Origin: Salinivenus lutea
Lineage (GTDB): Bacteria; Bacteroidota; Rhodothermia; Rhodothermales; Salinibacteraceae
Length of the DNA: 45,558 bases
Assembly: GCA_002894685.1 (NCBI GenBank)
Contig: NCRC01000028.1
Coordinates: forward strand, 1 to 45,558
Direction of reading: 5' to 3'
Shown: piece by piece, positions 8,721 to 17,919 of the stretch
Layout: each line of letters begins with the position of its first letter
Numbering within the stretch: position 1 is the stretch's first letter
Notes under the pieces: model-generated
Told to the model about the DNA's origin: nothing
Database searches by the model: none
The model's input: the letters and a program-made list of their open reading frames with translations, nothing else
Program-made: the position numbers and the translations under genes

Positions 8721-10052
8721 ATGGTTCGACTCGACGACACCCACCTTCGCCCGTTCCTCGACGACGACGCCCTGGCGGCCCTTCGCCCCCGTGTCGCCGA
8801 CGCGCACGAGGCCGTCCTTCAGAAAACCGGAGCCGGCAGCGACATGCTCGGGTGGCGCGACCTGCTGCTGGACCCCGACGACGCCCTTCTCGAAGACATC
8901 GAATCCACGGCCGCCCGGCTGCGGCGCGACGCCGACGTGCTCCTCTGCCTCGGCATTGGCGGTTCCTACCTCGGCGCCCGGGCCGTCATCGACGCCCTCA
9001 CCCCGTACGGCACCTCCCGCCGCCCCTCGTCCTCCGCCCCCGACGCCGCCGCGGACGGCGCGAGCGCCCACCCCGACCAGCCCCCCGAAATCCGGTTTGC
9101 GGGTCACCACACGAGCGGCGCCTACCTGCGCCGGCTGCTCGACGACCTGGAGGGGAAGTCCGTGTTCGTCAACGTCATCTCAAAGAGCGGCACCACCCTC
9201 GAAACCGCCCTTGCCTTCCGCGTCGTGCGGGCGTGGATGCAGGACCGGTTCGACGACGCCAACGACCGGATTCTCATCACCACCGACAGCGACCAGGGCG
9301 CCCTCAACGCCCTCCACCGTGCACACGGGTTCTACAAGAAGTACGTCATCCCCGACGACGTGGGCGGGCGCTTCTCCGTCCTCACCCCCGTTGGGCTCCT
9401 GCCCATCGCCGCGGCGGGGATCGACATCCAGTCCCTGTTCTACGGCGCAGCCTCGGCCTGCGACGCCCTCACCGACGCCGATCCCGACCACGACGCCCTG
9501 CGCTACGCCGCGCTTCGCGCCCTGCTCCTGGACGACGGGTACGACGTCGAAACGCTCGCGGTCTTCGAACCGAAGCTGAAAGGCATTGGCCAGTGGTGGC
9601 AGCAGCTCTTCGGCGAGAGCGAAGGCAAAGAGGGGACCGGCCTCTTCCCCTCGGTCGTGCAGTACACCACCGACCTCCACTCGCTGGGCCAGTACATGCA
9701 GGAGGGACAGCGCACGCTCATCGAGACCTTCCTGATGCCCGAGCGCACGCCCGACGGGCTCGACGTGCCCAAAACCGACGACGATGTGGACGGCCTCAAC
9801 TACGTCGCGGGCCGCAGCATGGACGACGTCACCGATGCCGCGTACAGCGGCACGGCCCAGGCCCACGCCGACGGCGGCGTGCCCAACATGACACTGCAGT
9901 TCGATGAAATCGCGCCGGGGCCGATCGGCGAGCTCCTCTACTTCTTCGAACACGCTGTGGCGGTGAGCGGCTACCTGCTGGAGGTTAACCCCTTCAACCA
10001 GCCCGGCGTGGAAGCCTACAAGCGCGAGATGTACGAGCGCCTCGGCCGATAA
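8721..10052 (+). CDS. pgi: Glucose-6-phosphate isomerase
   Basis: A 443-residue isomerase that interconverts glucose 6-phosphate and fructose 6-phosphate, of the compact length seen in Bacillus-type enzymes (about 450). Motifs are the N-terminal CLGIGGSYLGARAV, the phosphate-binding SKSGTTLET, GGRFSVLTPVG, and GESEGKEGTGLFPS with the catalytic glutamate. The C-terminal NPFNQPGVEAYK supplies the catalytic lysine. The frame is open upstream to 8418, but ATG 8721 matches the family N-terminus. A low-complexity Ser/Ala/Pro insertion (TSRRPSSSAPDAAADG) after residue 95 is unusual and probably a surface loop. The gene lies immediately left of the candidate replication origin. Confidence 0.94.
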   Translation: MVRLDDTHLRPFLDDDALAALRPRVADAHEAVLQKTGAGSDMLGWRDLLLDPDDALLEDIESTAARLRRDADVLLCLGIGGSYLGARAVIDALTPYGTSRRPSSSAPDAAADGASAHPDQPPEIRFAGHHTSGAYLRRLLDDLEGKSVFVNVISKSGTTLETALAFRVVRAWMQDRFDDANDRILITTDSDQGALNALHRAHGFYKKYVIPDDVGGRFSVLTPVGLLPIAAAGIDIQSLFYGAASACDALTDADPDHDALRYAALRALLLDDGYDVETLAVFEPKLKGIGQWWQQLFGESEGKEGTGLFPSVVQYTTDLHSLGQYMQEGQRTLIETFLMPERTPDGLDVPKTDDDVDGLNYVAGRSMDDVTDAAYSGTAQAHADGGVPNMTLQFDEIAPGPIGELLYFFEHAVAVSGYLLEVNPFNQPGVEAYKREMYERLGR

Positions 10053-10084
10053 CATCGTCTGATCGGGCGCCGACACACAATTCC

Positions 10085-10560
10085 GGGCGGGCCCGCCGAT
10101 TTCCTGTCCACAGTTGTTGTCCACAACGTTGTGGATAACCCGTGTACGAGTGGGGGAAAACGTCCGCCCGGTGTGGACGGCGCCGAGTCCCCCGCCGGTC
10201 CGGTGCATAAGTCCCCCACTTGTCCACCGCCCTCCCAAGCTTGTCCACAGTGTGGACGAGTGTGGAAAACTTCTCCCGCCATTTCGGGCCTCTGGCTGTG
10301 GATAGCTGTGGATACGTGGAAAACGTCCTTGGAAACGGCCTTGTGCGCCGCATACCAGCGTGTCGTCACCCTCTCACTGTGGAAAACCCTGTGCACGACT
10401 CGGAAGATCATCCACACTCGGCGTCTGTCCTTGTGGGCAACTCGGTTATCCACATTTCCACACGCCCAACAACAACAATCACTCTTTTAAATTTCCCCTT
10501 CTGCTTTATTCTAACGGGGGCCGTGGACAACTCTTCCCTCTCCACATGTACTGATAGGTG
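10085..10560. other. oriC: Candidate chromosomal replication origin (oriC) with a DnaA-box cluster
   Basis: The 593-base gap between pgi and comEC holds no gene. Two perfect DnaA boxes stand in opposite orientation: TGTGGATAA at 10130-10138 and TTATCCACA at 10446-10454. At least four one-mismatch copies are at 10117, 10241, 10297 and 10307, and another is TCATCCACA at 10408. Looser copies lie at 10104, 10172, 10220, 10251, 10261, 10315, 10378 and 10522. An AT-rich stretch at 10471-10515, unusual for this DNA, sits at one end of the cluster and could be the unwinding element. The cluster, the spacing and the AT-rich tract together are what bacterial origins look like. dnaA is not adjacent, which is common in this phylum. 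Confidence 0.78.
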
Positions 10561-10645
10561 GTGGTATATCAGAGAAAATCGCCTTTGGTAGGAGTACAGG
10601 GGTGTATATCGGGTGTGAAGAGGCTTCTACTGCACTGAGAGACAA

Positions 10646-13156
10646 TTACTTCCAGCGAATCCGCCACGTGTCCCGACCATCGGTGCGGAGCCACACCGCC
10701 CCTCTCACGGAGGTTCTGTGAACATGCTCTGCCCCTTCCTGCCATCGCCCAAGCACCTGCTCGTGGGGCATTCCGTACGGGTTGTCTTCTCCCACACTTA
10801 CGACCGCGTGTGTGTCAGTAGAGTCGGCGGCGGACTGCACAAACGAAGGCGTGCTGCTCGTCTTCGACCCATGGTGGGGGACTTTTACGACGTCGCTCCG
10901 GAGACTGGATCCGTAGGCGCGAACGAGCATCTCCTCTGCTCCGGCTTCCACATCGCCCGGAAAAAGCAATTTCACCTGTCCGTACCTCAGAAGAACGACG
11001 ACGGACCCCTCGTTGACCGAGTCGAAGGTCTCCGGGCTCGGAGGGGCCAGGAACTGAACCTGGAGGTGTGGGCTCGGTGTCCACTTCTCGCCTTGCTGAG
11101 CGGGTCGACTGGGGGTTCCACTCTCTGAGAGGAGGCTCTGGGTTTCCGCGTACAGTTCTGTGCCAACCGCCCGTCCGTTGTGGAAGACGCGCCCCACCGA
11201 CACCTCGCGGAGCACAGAGGGAAGTCCTCCCAGGTGATCCTCATCGGGATGGCTCACAATCACAGCATCCAGATGCCGGATGCCCCGCTGCTGCAGGTAC
11301 GGAAGCACGGAGTAGGAGGCCGCGCTTCCCGTAGGCGATCGGGGCCCCGTATCCACCAGGATGTGTCGGTCGAGGGGCGTGGAGACAAGAGCCGCGTCCC
11401 CATTCCCAACGTCGAAGAAGATGACGTCGAGCGTCCCCGCCTCATTCCACGCGCCGCTCCACACCGAGATTGTTGATAGCAGGAGCCCCCCGACGATACA
11501 CCGCCAGCGGACCCGAGGCCGGGGCCACTGGGCCAGAGAGACAATGCCGGCCAAAAACGCCCCTATCACCCACACATCCGGATCCGCCATTCGGAGGCCC
11601 GCCCACGAGAGCCAGTCGGCTCCCCACTCCGACGTCCAAAGCAGTCCCTGCACGAACAGGTCGGCGGCACTACCAAACGCCGCGCCCGCCACTGTAGACA
11701 TCCCACCTGCGATCACCATCGCCAGGGCGGCCGACAGCCCGAGGGCCGTGAAGGGAATTCCAGCCACGTTGAGGAGGAGTCCCCCGATCGACACCCATCC
11801 GAAGTGTAAAAGCAGCACGGGGGCGGTCGCCAGTACGGCCGCCGCGGACGTAACCACCAGCGACACAGCGTAGTCGGCCGCGGCCCAGCGCCGCCAGCGA
11901 TTGGGAATGGGGGCTGCGAACCGGGGCTGGAGCGTCACAATTCCCGCGACGGCCGACATTGAGAGCTGAAATCCCACGTCGAACAGGGCCGTCGGACGAG
12001 CCGCGATCAGCACAAGGGCCGCAACGCCCAACGTGTTCAGCGGATGAGAGGACCGCTGCAGCACAACACTCCCAATGAACAGCGTCGCCATGATGACCGC
12101 CCGAACGACCGACGGACGCCCCCCTGTAAGCACCATGTAAAACCCCAGGAGGCCAATCGTGAGCACCGACCGTCCAATCTCCATGCTCCGCCACGGAACC
12201 TGAACACGCAAAAGCAGGGGCCGAAGCAGCACGTAGACGACCATTCCGACCAGAAATACATGGAGGCCGGACACGGCCAGCAGGTGCATCAGCCCCGTGC
12301 GGGCAAAGTCGTCTCGCCGGGCGTCCGTGATGCGGCCGCGATCGCCCAGAAGCAGGGCCTGGAGTACGGCCCGCCCTCCCTCGCTGGGCACGTACCGCTG
12401 GATCTGCGCCCGAAGGTATTCACGCCCCGCCACCACCAACCGAACCGATTCGGCCTCCGCTCGCGCACGAATCGTGACATCCTCCGGGGCCCCGACATAC
12501 ATCGTGCAGCACGTGCCCCGCCGCGCCAGATACGACGCGTAATCAAATCCGCCGGGGTTGCGCTGACCCGGCGCAGGGCGGACGGTCCCGCGAAGCTGCA
12601 CCCGGTCGCCTTCCTGCAGCCGCGGGAAGGGCGCCGGCGCGTCGGCCCACGGGGGAGGACGGAGCGTCACCTGGGCCTTTCCGTCCACCGAAATCGTGTC
12701 GCGATCCGTTCCAACCTGTTGCACGGCAACCGTGAACCGCGTGTCGCGGTCTGATCGTTCGGGGGCATCGTCCACGACCCCGCGGACGGCAACCGCATGC
12801 TCCGTCGCCTCGGCAATGGGCTCCAGCGCCTGGGGAGAGGGAGCGCGGTACACTGCGTGCCGGGCGCCCCCCGCACACATCAGCAGCAGAACGACCCCCG
12901 CCACGCGCCCCAGTGGCCTCAGCGAGACCATTCGCTGATGCGCCCCCCACTCCGCCCCTGCGATCACTCCCAGCCCGAGGCCTCCGCCCACAAGCCAGAT
13001 CGACACCGGCCCTGGACCGACAACGCGGTCCAGAAGAACGCCGGCCGCAACGGCTCCGACGAGAAGGAGCGCAGGGTAGGACGACCAGTGCACGCGGGAG
13101 CCGGGCCGCATCCGACGGGAGAAAAACAGAGGGAGGCCGAACAACCGTAGACACAC
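10646..13156 (-). CDS. comEC: ComEC/Rec2 DNA-uptake channel protein
   Basis: An 836-residue membrane protein that forms the inner-membrane channel for single-stranded DNA in natural transformation. The N-terminus has hydrophobic helices and a DUF4131-like OB-fold region (VRGVVDDAPERSDRDTRF, LQEGDRVQLRGTVRP). The competence domain follows (LLLGDRGRITDARRDDFARTG, GLMHLLAVSGLHVFLVG), with about ten membrane helices. The C-terminal third is a metallo-beta-lactamase-like domain (DVGNGDAALV, VIVSHPDEDHLGGLPS, VPHHGSKTSST), so all three expected parts are present. Length and domain order are normal. It reads towards the candidate origin and is divergent from nusB. Confidence 0.95.
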   Translation of the reverse strand: MCLRLFGLPLFFSRRMRPGSRVHWSSYPALLLVGAVAAGVLLDRVVGPGPVSIWLVGGGLGLGVIAGAEWGAHQRMVSLRPLGRVAGVVLLLMCAGGARHAVYRAPSPQALEPIAEATEHAVAVRGVVDDAPERSDRDTRFTVAVQQVGTDRDTISVDGKAQVTLRPPPWADAPAPFPRLQEGDRVQLRGTVRPAPGQRNPGGFDYASYLARRGTCCTMYVGAPEDVTIRARAEAESVRLVVAGREYLRAQIQRYVPSEGGRAVLQALLLGDRGRITDARRDDFARTGLMHLLAVSGLHVFLVGMVVYVLLRPLLLRVQVPWRSMEIGRSVLTIGLLGFYMVLTGGRPSVVRAVIMATLFIGSVVLQRSSHPLNTLGVAALVLIAARPTALFDVGFQLSMSAVAGIVTLQPRFAAPIPNRWRRWAAADYAVSLVVTSAAAVLATAPVLLLHFGWVSIGGLLLNVAGIPFTALGLSAALAMVIAGGMSTVAGAAFGSAADLFVQGLLWTSEWGADWLSWAGLRMADPDVWVIGAFLAGIVSLAQWPRPRVRWRCIVGGLLLSTISVWSGAWNEAGTLDVIFFDVGNGDAALVSTPLDRHILVDTGPRSPTGSAASYSVLPYLQQRGIRHLDAVIVSHPDEDHLGGLPSVLREVSVGRVFHNGRAVGTELYAETQSLLSESGTPSRPAQQGEKWTPSPHLQVQFLAPPSPETFDSVNEGSVVVLLRYGQVKLLFPGDVEAGAEEMLVRAYGSSLRSDVVKVPHHGSKTSSTPSFVQSAADSTDTHAVVSVGEDNPYGMPHEQVLGRWQEGAEHVHRTSVRGAVWLRTDGRDTWRIRWK

Positions 13157-13324
13157 GCGCTCCTCGCCTCATAACCCACCGGTACGCACGCGCCACGGGA
13201 TCCAAGATTACAGGAATCCATCCCCCGCCCCGAACCTCCCACGGCAGCGGCAATGTAGAAATCTGACATAGGTGGTACGGCGGCTCGTTGCCGGTCATCG
13301 GTCATTCCCATCCCAGATCCTACC

Positions 13325-13807
13325 ATGAGCACTCGCCGCGAGGCCCGGATACAAGTGATGAAGGCCCTCTACGCCCACGAGCAGGCGGGCGACTCCCCGG
13401 AGCACCTGGTGGGCACCCTCCTGGCCCCGGAGCTGGTAGAGGACCAGGACACCCTCGAGTTTGCGGAGTCCCTCTTCCGAACGACGCTCGACACAAGCGA
13501 CGAGGCCGACGACGTAATTCAGGAGCACGCAACGAACTGGGATCTGCCCCGCATCACCGTCGTCGACCGGGCGCTGCTCCGCATGGCCGTCACCGAATTT
13601 CTAGAGTTCGAAGAAATTCCCCCCAAGGTGACGATCGACGAGGCCATCGAAATCGCCAAGATCTACAGCACCCCACGGAGCGATACGTTCATCAACGGGG
13701 TGCTCGACGCCATCGTCATGGAGCTTGAACGCGACGGACGACTTAACAAGTCGGGCCGCGGCCTCATCGGCATCGAGGCCATCCGCGAGCGGGCACAGTC
13801 CTCCTGA
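13325..13807 (+). CDS. nusB: Transcription antitermination protein NusB
   Basis: A 160-residue all-helical protein that with NusE binds boxA in rRNA leaders and lets RNA polymerase read through rrn operons. Family signatures are the start TRREARIQVMKALYAHEQ, the middle ITVVDRALLRMAVTEF with PPKVTIDEAIEIAK, and the C-terminal FINGVLDAI. The length is normal with a slight C-terminal extension (RGLIGIEAIRERAQSS). Its target, a boxA-like sequence, is visible in this same window ahead of 16S rRNA (22952-22963). It is divergent from comEC with a 168-base gap. Confidence 0.95.
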   Translation: MSTRREARIQVMKALYAHEQAGDSPEHLVGTLLAPELVEDQDTLEFAESLFRTTLDTSDEADDVIQEHATNWDLPRITVVDRALLRMAVTEFLEFEEIPPKVTIDEAIEIAKIYSTPRSDTFINGVLDAIVMELERDGRLNKSGRGLIGIEAIRERAQSS

Positions 13808-13917
13808 GGGCCGGCCGCCGGTGCGGGGCCCTTTCCGACGGTCCGTCCGCACCACCAAAACCCACTTCTTCGACGCTCCCTTCCGTTCTTGTCCCCTCGC
13901 TCCGACGAGGATCCGTC

Positions 13918-14580
13918 ATGGGCCTGATTGCGATTGGCGACATTCACGGTTGCGCAAAATCCTTCGATGCCCTCCTGCGCACGCTTGATCCGTCGCCCGA
14001 CGATCACCTCCTGTTTGTCGGGGATTACATCGACCGCGGCCCCGACTCGAAAGGGGTCATCGACCGCCTCCTGTCCCTTCGCGAAGAGGTGGAGTGTACC
14101 TTCCTGCGCGGCAACCACGAGGCCATGATGCTGGACTACCTCGACAATGGCACCTTCCGCCTGTGGGGCATGAACGGCGGGGTGTCTACGCTCGAGAGCT
14201 ACAGGGAGGACGAGGAGGGAAGCGTTGACATCCCCTCGGCCCACGCCCAGTTCGTCCGGGACACCAAGCTCTACCACGAGACCGACGACTTCTTTTTCGT
14301 CCACGCGGGACTCAATCCCCGCCGCACGATCGCCGAGAACCGGGCGGAAGAGGGCGAAGACACGTTTCTCTGGGAGCGCGGCCACCTGGAGGCCGAAGAG
14401 GTGGCCTGGGAAAAGACGGTGGTGTGCGGCCACACGCCCCAGCCCACCCCCATCAACCGGGACAAGCTCATCCTCATCGACACCGGCTGCGTCTACCACA
14501 TGCAGCCCGGGATGGGGCGGCTTACGGCCGTGCGCCTCCCCGAGCGCGAGTTTGCGGACGTGGCCTACGCCGACGGGTGA
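13918..14580 (+). CDS. PP1/PP2A-like metallophosphoesterase (serine/threonine phosphatase)
   Basis: A 220-residue phosphatase with the full two-metal motif set: GDIHG (residues 7-11), GDYIDRGPDS (about 40-49), GNHE (about 65-68), a His in FVHAGLNP and CGHTPQPTP near the C-terminus. This resembles bacterial PrpA/ApaH-like enzymes that dephosphorylate Ser/Thr or related substrates in the cytoplasm. The substrate is unknown. It starts 110 bases after nusB and ends 100 bases before the first ychF, all on the same strand, so a shared transcript is possible. Confidence 0.9.
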   Translation: MGLIAIGDIHGCAKSFDALLRTLDPSPDDHLLFVGDYIDRGPDSKGVIDRLLSLREEVECTFLRGNHEAMMLDYLDNGTFRLWGMNGGVSTLESYREDEEGSVDIPSAHAQFVRDTKLYHETDDFFFVHAGLNPRRTIAENRAEEGEDTFLWERGHLEAEEVAWEKTVVCGHTPQPTPINRDKLILIDTGCVYHMQPGMGRLTAVRLPEREFADVAYADG

Positions 14581-14680
14581 ACCCTGGTCGATTCCCGCCG
14601 AGGTGGAGGAACAACCCCCTTCAGCGCGCAATACACCCGGCTTGCGTCATTCTCGTAGGCCCCAAAGCATCCCACCGTTC

Positions 14681-15784
14681 ATGTCCCTCCAGTGTGGCCT
14701 CGTCGGCCTTCCCAACGTAGGCAAATCCACGATCTTCAACGCGCTGAGCAACGCCGGCGCAGAGTCCGAAAACTATCCCTTCTGCACCATTGAGCCGAAC
14801 GTGGGCGTCGTGCCGGTTCCGGACGACCGCCTCTACCGCCTCGCCGAGCTGGCCGACGCCGACGACACCACGCCGGCCACCATCGAGTTCGTCGACATCG
14901 CCGGGCTCGTGGAGGGCGCCTCCGAGGGCGAGGGCCTGGGCAACCAGTTTCTCGGCAACATCCGCGAGGTCGACCTCATCGTGCACGTCGTGCGCTGCTT
15001 CGAGGACGACAACGTCGGGCACGTCTCCGGCTCGGTCGACCCGGCGCGCGACATCGATGTGATCAACACCGAGCTTCTCCTGAAAGACATGGAGACGGTG
15101 GAGAAGCGCATTGAGACCCACCGCAAAGCCGCAACGAGCGGGGACGCGGAGGCGCAGGAAACGCTGACGGTGTTCGAGGCCCTGCACGACCACCTGTCGG
15201 ACGGGCACTGGGCCCGTACGTTTGAGGACGTCCCGCAGGGAATGGACCGCTCCATCATTGACGAGCTGTACCTCCTGACGGACAAGCCGGTGCTCTACGT
15301 GGCGAACGTGGCGGAGAACGACCTTCCGGACGGCAACGCCCACGTGGAGCAGGTGCGTGCCGTGGCCGAGGAGGAAGGGGCCGAAACCGTTGTGATCTCG
15401 GCCGACGTGGAGTCGCAGATCGTGGCGTTCGACGATCCCGACGAACGGCAACTCTTCCTGGACGACCTGGGGCTGGAGCGCCCCGGGCTGGAACGCCTGA
15501 TCCGCGCCGCGTACGACCAACTGGGACTGATTACTTTCTTCACGGCCGGGCCGTCGGAGGCGCGGGCGTGGACCATCGAGCAAGGCACGCGCGCCCCGGA
15601 GGCCGCCGGCACAATCCACTCCGACTTCGAGAAGGGATTTATTCGGGCGGAAACGATTGCCTTCTCCGACTACGACCGGCTGGGCTCCGAAGCTGCGGCC
15701 CGGGAGGCCGGGGTGATGCGGACCGAAGGCAAAGACTACGTCGTCAAAGACGGGAACGTCATGCTGTTTCGGTTTAACGTCTGA
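14681..15784 (+). CDS. ychF: Redox-regulated ATPase YchF, copy 1
   Basis: A 367-residue Obg-family P-loop protein, normal length for YchF/OLA1, which binds ATP and associates with ribosomes. Motifs are the P-loop GLPNVGKST, NYPFCTIEPNVG, the switch II region DIAGLVEGASEGEGLGN, and NVAE in place of the usual NKxD, a YchF hallmark that shifts preference to ATP. Next come the coiled-coil region (about 130-180) and the C-terminal TGS domain ending FRFNV. The frame is open upstream to 14225 inside the phosphatase gene, but ATG 14681 (MSLQCGLVGLPN) matches the family. A second full copy follows 53 bases later; two blocks are almost identical between them at DNA level. Confidence 0.95.
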   Translation: MSLQCGLVGLPNVGKSTIFNALSNAGAESENYPFCTIEPNVGVVPVPDDRLYRLAELADADDTTPATIEFVDIAGLVEGASEGEGLGNQFLGNIREVDLIVHVVRCFEDDNVGHVSGSVDPARDIDVINTELLLKDMETVEKRIETHRKAATSGDAEAQETLTVFEALHDHLSDGHWARTFEDVPQGMDRSIIDELYLLTDKPVLYVANVAENDLPDGNAHVEQVRAVAEEEGAETVVISADVESQIVAFDDPDERQLFLDDLGLERPGLERLIRAAYDQLGLITFFTAGPSEARAWTIEQGTRAPEAAGTIHSDFEKGFIRAETIAFSDYDRLGSEAAAREAGVMRTEGKDYVVKDGNVMLFRFNV

Positions 15785-15837
15785 GGACGACGCCGTTGCG
15801 CGCTTCGTCATCGTCTCACGAGAGTCTCCTGGCTGCC

Positions 15838-16932
15838 ATGTCTCTCCAGTGTGGCCTCGTCGGCCTTCCCAACGTGGGCAAATCCACGATCTTCAACGCG
15901 CTGAGCAACGCCGGCGTCGACGCCGAGAACTACCCGTTCTGCACGGTCGATGCGAACGTGGGCGTGGTGCCGGTGCCCGACGAGCGACTGGAGCGCGTGC
16001 AGGACCTCGCGGAGTCGCCCAAGGCCGTGCCCACGACCATCGAGTTCGTCGACATCGCCGGGCTCGTGGAGGGCGCCTCCGAGGGCGAGGGCCTGGGCAA
16101 CCAGTTCCTCGCCAGCATCCGGGAGGTCGATGCCATCATCCACGTCGTGCGCTGCTTCGAAGACGACAGCGTGGCCCACGTCGATGGATCGGTCGATCCG
16201 GTACGGGACGTGGACACGATCAACACCGAGCTGCTGCTGAAGGACCTCGAAACGGTCGAAAAGCGCATCGAGAAGCTGAAGCCCGCGGCAAAGAAGGGGG
16301 ACAAGGAGGCGGCGGAGCACGTGCCCCTCTTCGAGCGGCTCTACGACCACCTGAGCGGCGGACACTGGGCGCGCTCCTTCGAGGTGTCGGAGGACAACCA
16401 GGCGCTGGTGGACGAACTCTTTCTCCTGACGGACAAGCCGGTGCTTTACGTGGCCAATGTGGCGGAGGAGGATGTGCCGGACGGAAACGACTCCGTGGAG
16501 GAGCTCCGCGAACGAGCAGAAGAGGAACACACGCAGGTGGTTGTGATCTCCGCGGAGGCGGAGGCGCAGATTGCGGAGCTGGAGCCGGACGAGCGCCAGC
16601 TGTTTCTGGACGATCTCGGGCTGGAACGCTCGGGGCTGGAGCGCCTCATCCGGGCCGCCTACGACGTGCTCGATCTCATCACCTTCTTTACGGCGGACGA
16701 GAAGGGGGCCTACGCCTGGACGATCAAGAAGGGCACGCGCGCTCCGCAGGCCGCCGGCCAGGTCCATACCGACTTCGAGGAGGGGTTCATTCGCGCCGAA
16801 ACGATCCACTACGACGACTTTGACGCGGCCGGGTCCGAGAAGGCGGCCCGGGACGCGGGCCTGATTCGCACTGAGGGCAAGAACTATGTGGTGGAGGATG
16901 GGGACGTGATGCAGTTTCGCTTCAACGTGTAG
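15838..16932 (+). CDS. ychF: Redox-regulated ATPase YchF, tandem copy 2
   Basis: A second intact YchF (364 residues) directly behind the first. The P-loop (GLPNVGKST), switch II (DIAGLVEGASEGEGLGN), NVAE nucleotide motif and TGS domain are all kept. The helical insertion differs from copy 1 (ETVEKRIEKLKPAAKKGDKE). ATG 15838 is chosen by homology; an in-frame ATG at 15796 would add 14 residues. Most of the gene has diverged from copy 1. However, the first 79 bases differ at only two positions, and a 71-base block (16036-16106) is identical to 14879-14949. That patchy identity suggests gene conversion between the copies. Why two are kept is unknown, since most bacteria have one. Confidence 0.95.
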   Translation: MSLQCGLVGLPNVGKSTIFNALSNAGVDAENYPFCTVDANVGVVPVPDERLERVQDLAESPKAVPTTIEFVDIAGLVEGASEGEGLGNQFLASIREVDAIIHVVRCFEDDSVAHVDGSVDPVRDVDTINTELLLKDLETVEKRIEKLKPAAKKGDKEAAEHVPLFERLYDHLSGGHWARSFEVSEDNQALVDELFLLTDKPVLYVANVAEEDVPDGNDSVEELRERAEEEHTQVVVISAEAEAQIAELEPDERQLFLDDLGLERSGLERLIRAAYDVLDLITFFTADEKGAYAWTIKKGTRAPQAAGQVHTDFEEGFIRAETIHYDDFDAAGSEKAARDAGLIRTEGKNYVVEDGDVMQFRFNV

Positions 16933-17026
16933 CCGTTTCCCCCTGCGTCTCTGCGTCGCAGCCCTTTCCTTATGATCCCCGTCCCGTACGACTCCCCTCC
17001 TTTCCCTCACCAACCGCCTTGCTGTC

Positions 17027-17881
17027 ATGCCCCGTACTCGTCTCCTGATCGCCGCCGTCTTCCTCTGCGCTGGAGGCCTCCTCGCCGGGTGCGGCGGGGG
17101 CGGCAGCCCCTCCTCGTCCGCGTCGCCCGGGGGTACAGACACGCTCTCCGTTGACTCGAAAGCCGACTCCGTGGCGCTGCGCCTGCTGAAGGCGCACGGG
17201 GCCGATGCCTTCGCCTCGGCGCCGTACCTGCGGTTTAACTTTGGCGTCGACACCCCGCAGGGACGGCAGGTGGTTGCTCGGCACCTCTGGGACCGGTCGA
17301 CGGGCGAGTACCGTGTCGAGTGGGCGACCGGGCCGGATTCGAACTACGTGGCGCTCGTCAATGTGCGCAATGTGGAAAACCAGCGCCCCGAGGGCACGGT
17401 GTACCTCAACGGCACCGAACTGACGGGGGCGGCGGCGCAGTCGGCCCGCGAGCAGGCCTACGGGCGGTTTATCAACGACACGTACTGGCTCCTGGCCCCG
17501 CTGAAGGTGTACGACCCTGGGGTCAACCGGCAGTACGCAGCGGATTCGTCGACCGCCGAGCACGAGGGGCTGCGCCTGACCTTCGGAGAGGTGGGCCTGA
17601 CGCCCGGCGACACCTACTGGTTGTACGTGTCGAACGAGACGGGCCGCCTCGACCGCTGGAGCATGCACCTGCAGGGAATGGACGCGGACGATCCCCCGCG
17701 ATCCTACACCTGGACCGACTACGTAACCCTGGAGGCCCCGGCCGGGGACGTGACCCTTGCCACCCGACACGAGGCGATGGGCGGAGAACAGGCCATCCTC
17801 ACGAATCAACTCGCCCTTCCCGCGTCGCCCCCGGCGGGCGCATTTTCAACCACCACTCCGATGCTTTCCGCGAGCGAGTAG
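17027..17881 (+). CDS. Lipoprotein of unknown function (284 aa)
   Basis: The N-terminus is a lipoprotein signal: hydrophobic LLIAAVFLCAGG then the lipobox LLAGC, followed by a Gly/Ser-rich linker. The mature domain has repeated beta-strand patterns (YLRFNFGVD, GTVYLNGTEL, TYWLYVSNETGRLDRW, YTWTDYVTLE). These resemble Bacteroidota LolA/DUF6503-like outer-membrane-lipoprotein folds, though the family assignment is only a guess. It ends 38 bases before the LolC/E-type permease gene on the same strand, suggesting cotranscription and possibly a link to lipoprotein handling. Confidence 0.8.
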   Translation: MPRTRLLIAAVFLCAGGLLAGCGGGGSPSSSASPGGTDTLSVDSKADSVALRLLKAHGADAFASAPYLRFNFGVDTPQGRQVVARHLWDRSTGEYRVEWATGPDSNYVALVNVRNVENQRPEGTVYLNGTELTGAAAQSAREQAYGRFINDTYWLLAPLKVYDPGVNRQYAADSSTAEHEGLRLTFGEVGLTPGDTYWLYVSNETGRLDRWSMHLQGMDADDPPRSYTWTDYVTLEAPAGDVTLATRHEAMGGEQAILTNQLALPASPPAGAFSTTTPMLSASE

Positions 17882-17919
17882 CCCCATCAATCGAAAGGGT
17901 TTGACAACGGACGACCACC

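Noticed and set aside
10114-10591. Short plus- and minus-strand frames in the pgi-comEC gap
   Set aside because: They are translations of repeated DnaA boxes with no protein character.
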